Below are positions 32,180 to 42,525 of a stretch of DNA of 64,000 nucleotides, piece after piece. Every line of letters starts with the position of its first letter. Position 1 is the stretch's first letter. This stretch comes from Callipepla californica brunnescens (taxonomy: Eukaryota > Chordata > Aves > Galliformes > Odontophoridae). The position numbers and the translations under genes were made by a program. The notes beneath the pieces are model-generated. The model was not told where the DNA came from. It saw only the letters and a list, made by a program, of their open reading frames with translations, and ran no database searches. Location: the NCBI GenBank assembly GCA_023055505.1, contig JALIRH010000002.1, forward strand, positions 40,218,233 through 40,282,232, given 5' to 3'.

Positions 32180-34190
32180 TACTACCCCAAATCTTTGATA
32201 GGAAAAGCACCATGTGCATATACCGAGAAGGTTAAAGATTAATCACAATGTCTATAAGATGTAACCACTACAATGTCTTTAAAAATATATAAACCTTAGT
32301 ATGAGGGGAAAATGCTCTTATTTTTATCTTCATGAAGGATCTGATACTTGACTGAGTGCTGCTTCAACTCAGGCCCGCTCCTATTACAGCTCACATTGTT
32401 TTTTCTGGTCCATGTAGTATGTGAATCTGTCAACTCCTGTTCTGTTAGCAAAGAAGTCTAATTTTGAGGTTGAGAGAAATATTTGGCATCATATGCAGCC
32501 AAGAGATGATCGCAGTCATGCACTGCATGTATTTCTATCATAACAAAGTCAACAGTGATGCGATCCTGATATTTACCATTTTCCCATAACTCAAGAGTAG
32601 GCACCCAAGGATTTTTTTATTGTACAGGAAGAGGACATCCCAGGTTCGTAAGGTCATATTTTATATTTTTGTCAATCATCCTGTTGTAGGTTTTCTCCAG
32701 CAAGAAATGCTGGGTCATACATGTTATGGCTGACTGTATAACTGAAGTTATTTCTCAGCATTTCTTTCCAAAAGTTGCCTTTTTCACATGTGGTTAGTTT
32801 TTTAAAAGTTAAACTGTGCTTTGTTTGTGGGCAGGTCAAAATGGATAACAGTAACGTCACGGATGTCCACAGCGACAGTACGCAGCTCTCCCCAGTGTAT
32901 GTCATCATGGAAACCAGCCTCAACAAATGCAGAGAATTGCTGCTTCAGAATTAGATGTATCTGATGTTTCCATCAAATGTAAATCCCACTGCTCTTGTAT
33001 CTATGTTGACACGTGTATATACACATGGGCATTGCTGACTGTCTCTAAAGGCAGTATTTTTTTTTCAGGTTGATATCTGATATACTGCTCAGTCGTTTTT
33101 GTTTTTTTTTGTACATCAAGGTAATATGTTTTGTTATGGAAGTCTGTTATGAGGAGCTCCACAGCACAGAGCTGCTGAGATTTTCAACTGCTAACTGCAC
33201 ACTGAGTGAGTATGCAGTTATAAAAGATTATACAGCTGAGAAAAATGGCTGAATGCAGTCCAAGGGTCAACCATCAAAGATCTTCTTTCTTCAAACAAGA
33301 TGCAGGGAGTTTTGAAATCTATGCTGTTTTCCAGGGCAACAATGTACTACACTATTGACCAAGCCGATGCTGCCATAGAAAAGTTGTCTATCTCAGGTTA
33401 AGACTGCAATCTGTGAGTTGCTAGTGGTCATGAAGAAGAAACCATTGTCAGGGGAAGAAATGCTCTGAAATGTTTGAGGGCAGGACAGTCACTTCTTCCA
33501 TTACCAAGTATATGGGAACTGTTGAATCACGGCCTGAACCACTGATTGATCACCTGAGGCAAGCCCTGAATCAGCTGCAGGGGCACAAGTGAGTGTGATT
33601 GGAAGGGGTGGAGTTTGACTCCACCTCTCCCAAGACCCCATTTAAGGGCTGGCCACCACCAGGGAAGGTTCTCTTGTTGGAGATCCCTCTCTGGTGGAGT
33701 TATCAGCAAGCCTTGACCATCATTAAGGTGAGCCACTCTCTTTTTACTATTTGTATACCATCTACTTAAGCCTACCAAAAATGTACCACCTTTCGCACTA
33801 TTTTCTTTGTGCTTTTCTTGGGGTTATTTGCCCTACACCAACCCACAGTTAGAGGATACAAATGAAGTATCTTTTGCCCAGAGAATGATGAAACCCTTCA
33901 AAATAACATTCTGGATAGCCCAAATCTTAGTGGGGCCCTTGGGCAGCAGATGGAAGGCAGTAGAGCTAATGTTGGACATGTGGTTGTTTGTGGTGCCATT
34001 GTCCCTAAAACAGGTCCTTATTGTCACCATTCGTGCCTTGTCATCTCCAGTTCCATTAGTAATCAGGCTCATCACAGAAAGGGCATTGAAGTTATAGACC
34101 CTGAGCAACATTCCTTTCTCTCTTGATGTGCTCTTCGCATTGTGGGTGAGAGGAGCTGATTCTGTCGCACTGTAACAGTGGAACAAGTCT
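32180..34190 (-). pseudogene. Decayed, intronless relic of a CatSper auxiliary-subunit-like gene (CATSPERE/B/D type)
   Basis: Reading the minus strand from high to low coordinate, pieces in shifting frames line up as one protein. 34186-33833 is open and contains NALSVMSLITNGTGDD and CFRDNGTTNN. 33510-33300 has EEVTVLPSNISEHFF and DNGFFFMTTSNSQIAVLT, which look like beta-propeller strands. 33020-32820 has TRAVGFTFDGN and DDIHWGELRTVAVDIRDV. 32800-32670 has FWKEMLRNNFSY and YDPAFLAGENL. 32650-32460 has NLGCPLPV, WVPTLELWENGKYQDR, SQPQN and WTRKN. 32400-32190 has KYQILHEDKNKSI and VYAHGAFP. The cysteine, SQPQN and YGAFP-like motifs match my memory of the ectodomain end of CatSper auxiliary subunits. 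These proteins surround the sperm CatSper calcium channel. Several stops, frameshifts and an inserted repeat (33513-33734) make it non-functional. Absence of introns suggests a processed copy. The subunit assignment is uncertain. Confidence 0.6.
33513..33734 (+). repeat. LTR-like interspersed repeat, copy 2
   Basis: It starts TGGGAACTGTTGAATCACGG and ends GGTGAGCC, with a TATA-like ATTTAAGG about 130 bases in. It matches copy 1 at 17523-17757, reversed. It sits inside the minus-strand relic and so inserted after that sequence arrived. Confidence 0.7.
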
Positions 34191-34495
34191 GAGACCTCCT
34201 CATGAAACTGAATGTATGTAAGTAGATGGGGCCAGATGATATGAATCCCGGGGTTCTAAGGTAGATGGCTGATGTGGTTGCTGAGACTCTCTCTACCATA
34301 TTTGAAAAATCACAGCTGTTGGTTGAAGTTCCCAGTGAATGGAAAAATGGGAACGTTACTCCCATTTTTAAGACAGGGAGAAAGGATGACCTGGGGAACA
34401 GGGCAGTGAGCCTGACCTCTGTGCCTGGAAAGATCATGGATCAGACTCTCCTGGTTACCGTGCTATGGCACATATGAGACAAAACGATGGCCAGC
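34191..34495 (+). mobile_element. Older CR1 LINE, 5' part (host of nested insertion)
   Basis: It encodes the start of a CR1 reverse transcriptase: GPDDMNPGVLR, MADVVAETLSTIFEKSQ, then WKNGNVTPIFKTGRKDD. It has stop codons and stops abruptly before the QHGF motif. That motif reappears at 36967 in the same orientation after 2.46 kb of a different CR1. The start overlaps or abuts the CatSper-like relic. Confidence 0.85.
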
Positions 34496-36959
34496 ACTAG
34501 TTCTCATGGGGGACTTCAACTTCCCTGATATATGCTGGAAATATAATACCGCGCAGAGGAAGCAGTCCATGAGATTTCTGGAGTGTGTGGAAGATAGCTT
34601 CCTGACACAGCTGGTGCAGGAACCTACCAGGGGAAGTGCCCTGCTAGACCTGCTCTTCACTAACAGAGATGGACTAGTAGGAGATGTGAAGGTTGGGGAT
34701 CGTCTTGGCCAGAGTGACCATGAAATGGTAGAGTTTGCTATTCTTGGTGACATCAAGAGGGTGACTAGCAAAACTGCTGCCTTGGACTTCCGGAGGGCAG
34801 ACTTTGACCTGTTCAGGACGCTTGTTGCAAGGGTCCCTTGGGACTCGCTCCTGTGGGGTAAAGGGGTCCAGGAAGCCTGGGCCCTCCTCAAGACGGAAAT
34901 CTTGAAGGCACAGGAGCAGGCTGTCCCTGAGTACCGTAAGTCAAGCCGGAGGGGAAAAAGACCAGTGTGGATGAACCGAGATCTTTTGTTGAGACTCCGG
35001 GAGAAAAAGAGAGTCTATGTCCTCTGGAAGATGGGACAGGCTACTTGGGGAGACTACAGGGAACTTGCCAAGATTTGCAGGCAGGAAGTTAGAAATGCAA
35101 AAGCCCAGCTTGAACTTAGACTGGCTACTGCAGTAAAGGAGAACAAAAAATCCTTTTATAAATATATTAACAGTAAAAGAAGAACTAAGGAGAATTTCCC
35201 TCCTTTACTTGATGCGGCAGGGAATGTAACCACAGAGGATAAGGAAAAGGCTGAGGTTCTCAATGCCTTCTTCACGTCTGTCTTTAACAGACAGACCAGT
35301 TATCCTCAGGATACTCCTTGCCCTGACCTGGAAGTCTGGGACGAAGCGCATCATACACCCCCTGTGATCCCAGCAGAGACAGTCAGAGACCTGCTCCTCC
35401 ATCTGAACTGCCACAAGTCCATGGGGCCAGATGGGATCCACCCAAGGGTGCTGAGGGAGCTGGCAGAGGTGATTGCCAAGCCGCTTTCTGCCATCTATCA
35501 GCATTCCTGGTCATCTGGAGAGGTCCTGCAAGATTGGAGGCTTGCCGATGTGACTCCCATCTACAAGAAAGGCCGTAAGGAAGATCCGGGGAACTACAGG
35601 CCTGTCAGCCTGACCTCGGTATCAGGGAAAGTTATGGAGCAATTGATCTTGAGGGAGATCACACGGCACGTGCATGGCAATCAGGGGATCAGACCCAGCC
35701 AGCACGGGTTCACAAAGGGCAGGTCGTGCTTGTCCAACCTCATCTCCGTCTACGACTGGGTGACCAGACTGGTAGATGAGGGAAAGGCTGTTGATGTAGT
35801 CTACCTGGACTTCAGCAAAGCCTTTGACACGGTCTCCCACAGTATTCTCCTGCAGAAGCTGGCAGCCCATGGTGTGGACAGGTTCACTCTTCTCTGGGTT
35901 GAGAATTGGCTAGAGGGCCGTGCCCAGCGGGTAGTGGTTAATGGAGTCAAGTCCAGCTGGCGTCCTGTCACGAGTGGTGTCCCCCAAGGGTCGGTATTGG
36001 GGCCCGTCTTGTTTAATATCTTTATTGATGACCTGGATGAGGGGATTGAGTGTACCCTCAGTAAGTTTGCAGATGACACCAAGTTGGGAGGATGTGTTGA
36101 TCTGCCTGAGGGTAGGGAGGCCCTTCAGCGGGATCTGGATAGGCTAGACAGTTGGGCTGAGGTCAATGGGATGAGGTTCAATAAGGCCAAGTGCCGGGTC
36201 CTGCACTTTGGCCACAATAACCCCATGCAATGCTATAGGCTTGGGGCAGAATGGCTTGAGGAGTGTATAGAGGAAAAGGACCTGGGGGTGTTGGTTGATG
36301 CTCGGCTCAGTATGAGCCGGCAGTGTGCCCAGGTGGCCAAGAAGGCCAATGGCATCCTGGCCTGTATTAGGAATAGTGTGGCCAGCAGGAGCAGGGAGGT
36401 GATCATCCCCCTGTACTCAGCTCTGGTGCGGCCGCACCTCGAGTACTGTGTTCAGTTTTGGGCCCCTCACTACAAGAGAGACATCGAGGCCCTGGAGCGT
36501 GTTCAGAGAAGGGCAACAAAACTGGTGAGGGGTCTGGAGCACAGGTCTTACGAGGAGCGGCTGAGGGAGCTGGGATTGTTTAGTTTGGGGAAAAGGAGGC
36601 TCAGAGGAGACCTCATTGCACTCTACCACTTCCTGAAGGGAGGCTGTGGTAAGGAGGGGGTCAGCCTCTTCTCCCAGGTAACTAATGACAGGACGAGAGG
36701 GAATGGCCACAAGTTGTGCCGGGGAAGATTTAGATTAGACTTGAGGAAAAATTTTTTCTCTGAGAGAGTGGTCCGGCACTGGAATGGCCTGCCTAGGGAG
36801 GTGGTTGAGGCACCGTCCCTAGCGCTGTTCAAGAAGCGTTTAGATGAGGTGCTGAGGGATTTGATTTAGTAGCTTGGTGGGTAGGGATGGTGGTGTGAGG
36901 AAGGTTGGACTAGATGATCTTGTAGGTCCTTTCCAACCTAATGTATCTATGAATCTATG
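34496..36959 (+). mobile_element. Young CR1 LINE with long open ORF2, 5' truncated
   Basis: The element starts inside the endonuclease domain and runs to a short 3'UTR (36870-36959). The 3'UTR contains ttggactagatgatcttgta and ends in two and a half copies of the eight-base unit ATCTATGA. It lies within an older CR1 in the same orientation. The missing 5' end holds ORF1 and the start of ORF2. No convincing target-site duplication was found, as is common for CR1. Confidence 0.93.
34506..36869 (+). CDS. CR1 ORF2 protein, endonuclease (partial) plus reverse transcriptase
   Basis: This ORF is 787 codons without a stop. Residues 2-5 (GDFN) and 70-72 (SDH) are endonuclease catalytic motifs of the APE type. 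The N-terminal endonuclease motifs, including the metal-binding glutamate, lie in the missing 5' part. The reverse transcriptase has YRPVSLTS near 365, the [13 protein letters not shown] motif near 431, [10 protein letters not shown] near 490 and the FADD active-site motif near 520. The conserved CR1 C-terminus follows, with [13 protein letters not shown] near 640 and [10 protein letters not shown] near 682. The ATG used is only the first methionine in the open frame, not the natural start. The element cannot move by itself because the endonuclease is incomplete, but the lack of stops suggests a recent insertion. Confidence 0.93.
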   Translation: MGDFNFPDICWKYNTAQRKQSMRFLECVEDSFLTQLVQEPTRGSALLDLLFTNRDGLVGDVKVGDRLGQSDHEMVEFAILGDIKRVTSKTAALDFRRADFDLFRTLVARVPWDSLLWGKGVQEAWALLKTEILKAQEQAVPEYRKSSRRGKRPVWMNRDLLLRLREKKRVYVLWKMGQATWGDYRELAKICRQEVRNAKAQLELRLATAVKENKKSFYKYINSKRRTKENFPPLLDAAGNVTTEDKEKAEVLNAFFTSVFNRQTSYPQDTPCPDLEVWDEAHHTPPVIPAETVRDLLLHLNCHKSMGPDGIHPRVLRELAEVIAKPLSAIYQHSWSSGEVLQDWRLADVTPIYKKGRKEDPGNYRPVSLTSVSGKVMEQLILREITRHVHGNQGIRPSQHGFTKGRSCLSNLISVYDWVTRLVDEGKAVDVVYLDFSKAFDTVSHSILLQKLAAHGVDRFTLLWVENWLEGRAQRVVVNGVKSSWRPVTSGVPQGSVLGPVLFNIFIDDLDEGIECTLSKFADDTKLGGCVDLPEGREALQRDLDRLDSWAEVNGMRFNKAKCRVLHFGHNNPMQCYRLGAEWLEECIEEKDLGVLVDARLSMSRQCAQVAKKANGILACIRNSVASRSREVIIPLYSALVRPHLEYCVQFWAPHYKRDIEALERVQRRATKLVRGLEHRSYEERLRELGLFSLGKRRLRGDLIALYHFLKGGCGKEGVSLFSQVTNDRTRGNGHKLCRGRFRLDLRKNFFSERVVRHWNGLPREVVEAPSLALFKKRLDEVLRDLI

Positions 36960-37130
36960 AAAAAGGTGATCTGAAACAGCCAGCATGGCTTCTCTAAAGG
37001 CAGATCTTGCCTGACCAATCTGGTGGCTTCCTACAATGGAGTTGACAGCATTGGTGGACAGGGGAAGGGTGATGAATGTCATCTACCTGGACTTCTGCAA
37101 AGTCTTTGACATGGTCCCTGGTAGCTGTAG
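36960..37130 (+). mobile_element. Older CR1 LINE, 3' continuation of the nested host
   Basis: It resumes with SQHGFSKGRSCLTNLVASY and, after a frameshift, the decayed YLDFCKVFDMV motif. This is exactly the part of the CR1 reverse transcriptase that should follow the break at 34495. Homology fades after about 37130. Confidence 0.82.
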
Positions 37131-40100
37131 GGCTGAGGGCTGCCACAAGTGACAGTGGTGACAGGCCTGGCAGTTGGAGTGGGAATGGCTGGCTGGCTTT
37201 GGGTGAGGACGTGCTGAGGAAAGGAGCGCTTAATGAAAAAAAGCACTGCCTTTATGGAGGTTTTCTACAGTAGCACAATTTCTTCCTTTACTTCTCTGTC
37301 GTTGTCTGAGTACAGCTGCACTGTATGGCTTTGCTTCTGGGTGTTGATTTTCTTTACGTACAATTAAGTTAGCATAAAGGAAAATGTGATTCAAGATGAA
37401 GTTGGAGCTCAGCTTTGCTGTCTTCTTGTAGGACAGCCTCTAACTACAGTGCTGTGAGTCTGAATCCCTTTTCTTATGAGGTGACTAGAGATGCATCCCT
37501 TGCATTTGCTGATGTTAAGAGGGCAGCAGCATGGCAGCTTTGAAGACTTTGCCTCCAGACCAGCTTACCTGAAAGAAGATGTCCGGATAGATTTAGAAAT
37601 GAATCTACAAAATGCAGTGCAGTTGTGCAAGAAAACAATCTGACTTGTATTCCCTCAGGTTCTTTGCCATGCAAAGATAAATGTATTTTTGTTGAGTGAA
37701 AAAACAAAAAACAAAACAAAACAAAAAACTAAACTGATTTTGTGCATACTGCTCTGTTCCTCAGCTACAAATTCCTTAGTGTTAGCCTACACACTCCTGC
37801 TTAGCCTTCCTGAATTGCCCAGATGCCAGCTTTGTTTTGAAGAACTTGAAGGCCAATTATAGTCTTCCCAGTGTCCGTGTATCCTTGGGCATCTCGGGCA
37901 GTGGAGAAGCAGCAGCTGCTCTGAGGCTCAAGCACCAGGCTTCTGGCTGCCTCAGGACACAACCCAGGGCCAGGCCTCTCCTCACAGAGTGGTAGAAATA
38001 CTCTCAGGGCTGTGGAGCCCTGCCTTCTTCAGTGCCTACAAGCCCCAGTGCAGAATCTTGGCCCTTCTCAAAGAGGAGCCAACTGAATCCTAAGCACGCT
38101 GATGCCAACATGCCCAGACCTGTTGAGGTTGCTGCCCACTGCCCTCTGCAGCTGCTGGGAGGGACCCTGGCTGCAGCCAGGCGGTGTTAGAGGCCTGTGT
38201 TTTCACTCTGTTGGTGAAAAAACAAAATCGAGATTTCCATATTCTTCTATTGGAAAATGAAGCTATGGTTGCCTGATGGAAAGCAGTGCTGTCAGTCAAA
38301 CTGCTTGGAGGAGATGGAATTCTATGTGGCAAAACTGTAGCTATGCTCAGATTAACTGGGACAGAATTTCTCTTCAAAATTACAGCCAAACATTTTTGGA
38401 TTATTATATTATATTTATAACCAGGCTTCCAATTTCACTCAAGAGATTCAATGTGAAGAATGTTTGAGTATGCTAAAATGGAAATATGTTTGCAGAAATG
38501 AAGTTCCACTGAAGGAACTTCAACCTTTTTGCATGTGCACATTGCCATAATTTCTGTCACTTAAGGTTTGCTGTCTTTCCAAATGTATTATCCTTGCAAA
38601 ACTTCATGGGGAAAAATAAATACTTTACAGAGTAAGAGCTAGACCTGATGCAGAGGATACTTCTCAGCACTTTTGTTTTTCAGACCACAAGTGCTGATTA
38701 AACATATTCCAGGTTGGAGTGATTTCCTGATCCAATTTAAATCAAGATTTATGTACTATGCATTTTTATAACTTTACACGAGTGAATCACTAATTTGTAA
38801 AATGTCACTTGGATAATGAGTTCTGCTAATTGCTTTATTAGTGTCTGAAAAAGTGAAAAATTAATGCTTTTAAAATGTTGCTTGTAGACCACAGCAATGT
38901 ATAAATCAGTTCAGCTGGCGCGTTTTGCATATTAGTCTCTTGGCTCTCCATCTTTTTAAGTTACAATAGGTGTGGTGTGCTCCACGTCTTTCTCTACCCT
39001 GTTTCCACCAAAACAATGAAAATCCTGCTAAATAAAATAAAATAAAAACAAATCAGACCATAACTTTAGATTCTTACTTTCCCGAGGAAATAATGCAGTG
39101 ATAGTCCTTAAAGAAATGTCTCCCAAGAGCTAGGTGTTTTGAAGCCCTTGGATTCAGGAAATACTCTGTGTGTGCTGAGGTTGTTGCAGGGGAAGTCACA
39201 GCCACTTATGACCAAGAAAATAAATACTTACACTTGAAAACATGATTTGAGTGTACCAAAAGTTCTATGGCCACAAGACAAATTAAAAACAAACAAACAC
39301 ACGAACCCGCTGCATCTCTCCCTGTTGAGCTGCCATGGGCAACCAAAAGGAGATGCTGTAGATGGCAAAGGGCAGTGGTGGCCCAAAGCACTTCTGGTTC
39401 TGCCTGGGAGAAACAGTAGGAGGAAGGAGGACCCCAGAATGTTTTCCTGTTGTGACAGAATGGATTGAATGCATCACTCAAGTTCAGGGGACATGGCTCA
39501 GGAATCACAACTAATACAATTTTTCTTCTTTACATCTGTCCTTAAAGATCACAGTTTTGTTCTCCAGACCACAGAGGGAGATGCCTTAGAGGTTCAATGT
39601 TCTGTTTCTGTCTGCTTTTCAAATCCACTCTGGTTATCTATAGGTCAAGAGAGCCCTAAGCATTCAGAATGAACTGTATTCTCAGCTACACTAAAAGCAC
39701 TGTTAAATTGTTTTATTTTTGTATAGATGAAAATTAAAGCAGAGCTTGTCTTTTACTTACTGAAATGCCATTTAGCTATATATGTATTTTTTGAAATAGT
39801 ACATGAAGTTTTTCAGTAATGAGGCCTTAAAAGGATACAGGAAATATTTATTGTTTCTCATTGTGGTTTTTTTTCTTTATTTTTTTTCTAATAGTTGAGA
39901 ATTTTTTCCTCTGCAAGCTAGAATTCAGAGAACATGAATGGATGCTGAACATACTGCTTAGAAAATTTTTCTTTTTCTCTGTCCAAAATTTCACTAGTTT
40001 TGTTCAGTATTTTAGGAAGCTGGCTACTAGCGTGCACTTTCAGTATTCTATAATATCCTTTCTGAGTGTGTGAAACTCGACATTGATGAAGACTGCCATG

Positions 40101-40637
40101 AAAATACTTTAATTTTCTTAGTATTGAGAACTTGCCATTAAAAATCAGATGTTTAAACTGCTTTCATTTAAGATATTTGCAAGCTGATATGCTCTTGCCA
40201 CGCAAGTCGCTGACTTTCTCCTCGCTTTGACCACGAAGGATTCATAGAAATGAGGGGTATTTGAGAAAAAACAGCCTTTTTTGGCCTATTTTCTTTTGTC
40301 TTGAACAGAATCTTTACAATGCAAATCTGTCAATTTAAATGCATAGATTTAAAACTAACAGACTTTCTGTCTGACATAACGCTGCGCCTGAGCTGTCAGT
40401 GCTCTGAATCTCAGTGTGATTAAGAACACTGAGTGACAAGAAGGCGCCTGCCTTCCAGAAGCACTGCAGTGCCAAGCAGCGTTTAACAAGAGTATGAAAA
40501 CAAGAGCTCAAGATCCTGCTCTTATATTCAGCATATATTGAAATGAGCCAGCTGTACCCACCACCAGGCCATCTTTAGGATGCTTGGAAGCATATAGGAC
40601 CGGGGTCCAGGAATCTATGTTTGGTAGCAGAGCGTAA
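37131..40637. other. Intergenic, no gene recognised
   Basis: A GC-richer patch at 37880-38200 (cagcagctgctctgaggctc and similar) may be an old unrecognised repeat. An A/C-rich simple run (aaaacaaaaaacaaaacaaa) lies near 37700. The rest is AT-rich with short random frames. Confidence 0.45.
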
Positions 40638-40724
40638 AGAATCATAGAATCATTAAGGTTGGAAAAGATCATCTAGTCCACCAATCAAGCACTCACCACC
40701 ATGCCCACCAACCCATGTCCTTCA
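40638..40724 (-). mobile_element. CR1 LINE 3' tail fragment
   Basis: The plus strand reads agaatcatagaatcattaag, then ggttggaaaagatcatctag, the reversed CR1 tail. Only about 87 bases remain. Confidence 0.88.
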
Positions 40725-41133
40725 GTTGCTACTCTGTTTGGTGGCAAATGAAAAGGGGAATGTACTCTCCATACTCTGAATTAGTTTGAGCAGTTTACTA
40801 AATGAAACTGTCTCCTGAATGTATGGCTTTGCTTGTAGTGTCCTACACCAACCATCTTAGCACAAATCCTAGTTGTTGCAGTAGACTGTTAGGTTAGTTA
40901 GATAGGTAATTATTCTGGTTAGGAGGATTTAGTCAGGTCTGGCTCCTTAGGAAAGATGCAATTTCAGCATACTGTTACTTACACAGCAGATGCACGATAG
41001 ATGCATTGATCAGTGAAGCATTTCCAAAGACACAGAAATAGTTCCAACCCTGACAACCCTGCAGTGGACTCTGACTTCCAGCTGAGGAGAATAAATGTCA
41101 ATATTGTCATTTCAAGAACCTGTTTCTATGCAT

Positions 41134-41265
41134 GAATCATAGAATCATAAAGGTTGGAAAAAAACTCAAAGATCATCTGATCCAACTGTCAAGCAAAAAA
41201 ACCAACTCTTTGACACACTACTGTGGTTTGACACTGGACACCACTGTCTAATGGAGTCCCTGTGT
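41134..41265 (-). mobile_element. CR1 LINE 3' tail fragment
   Basis: The plus strand begins tgaatcatagaatcataaag and continues with aagatcatctgatccaactg. It is a second short antisense tail, 410 bases from the previous one. Confidence 0.87.
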
Positions 41266-41991
41266 CTATAAAATGAATTTGAAATTTGCTATATTTATTT
41301 AAGCAACAAAGAGAGGAAATGCTAAGTCCTTCCTTTGGTTCAAGTTTTTTCAAAGGGAGATTTGTCTCAATGAAAGTCGATTAAAATATTCAAGATTTGG
41401 AGCAATGTGCCGCCATGGTAATTCTCTCCCTCCAGCAATTTCTTTCTGTTTTCATAACATCTTGAAATTTTTCTACATGTAATTCTTCATTTCTGTTATA
41501 GCTAATATATTTCTGGTACAACTAATAACATGATTTCTGAAACAGAACTATCTTTAATCGATTCTTGTTTCATATATTCATATTTCATATTTGATTTTAA
41601 TTGTTGATACTTGGTATTATTTTTTTTAGAAGGAATAGCACTGTGAATTGTTCTATGCATAACTCAGATTTTATTTGCATATAAAGATGTTAATGTTTAG
41701 AGGATATGATGCAACATTACTCAAAGTGAAATGAAAGGATCTATAGATCACTCTGAGCTTCTCAGAAGTTCCACTGAGTGGGTGACTGCCTGTAATGATG
41801 ATACCCATATTGATTCTGGGTTCTGGTGAAGAACACATGCATATGAATGTATATAACCCCTGATGTGTAAAGAACAAGTTGGGCTCATTTCACATTGTGT
41901 TCATATGTGCAAGTCCAATAAAGTCTTCAGTTGAATAATGAGATTAAGGGCCCAGTAACTTAAATATAAACCAATGAATATGTAAATCATC

Positions 41992-42525
41992 AAGGTGGAC
42001 TCCATCACCTCATCAAGGTCATTGATGAAGATATTGAACAAGACACGATCCAGCACCGACCCCTGAGGAACATTGCTAAGTACAAGCCTCCAACTGGGCT
42101 CTGCACCACGGATTTCTGCCAGTCAGCCAGTTCTCAACCCACCACACTGTCCACTCATTTATTCCACATTTTGTCAGCTGTGTTATAAGGATGCTGTGGA
42201 AGACAGTGTTAAATGCCTTGCTGAAATCAAGGAAGACTTCATCCACTGCTATCTCTCCACCACCCAGCCAGTAATGACATCATAGAAGGCCAGCAGATTG
42301 GTTGAGCACGACCTCCCCCTGGTGAACCCATGCTGACTACTCCTGATAACCTTCTTCTCTTCCAACAGCCTGGAGATTGCATCCAGAACAAACTGTTCCA
42401 TCACATTTCCAGAGATGGAGGTGAGGCTGACTGGCCTGTAGTTCCTTGGATCCTCCTTCTTGCCCTTTTTGAAGACTGGAGTGACATTGGCTATTCTCCA
42501 GTCTTCAGGCACCTCTCCCATTCTC
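41992..42525 (-). mobile_element. CR1 LINE internal fragment (reverse transcriptase N-terminal region)
   Basis: On the minus strand it encodes VPEDWRIANVTPVFKKGKK, then [18 protein letters not shown] and SSQHGFTRGRSCSTNL, followed by an untranslatable remainder. The lack of a 3' tail implies later deletion or separation from the tail at 41134. That tail is in the same orientation and could be the same insertion. Confidence 0.9.

Noticed and set aside
34463..34891. Minus-strand open frame opposite the CR1 ORF2
   Set aside because: It is a mirror frame of the strongly coding plus-strand CR1 sequence, with no protein character of its own. Similar mirror frames at 35205, 35622, 35801, 36417 and 36623 were dropped too.
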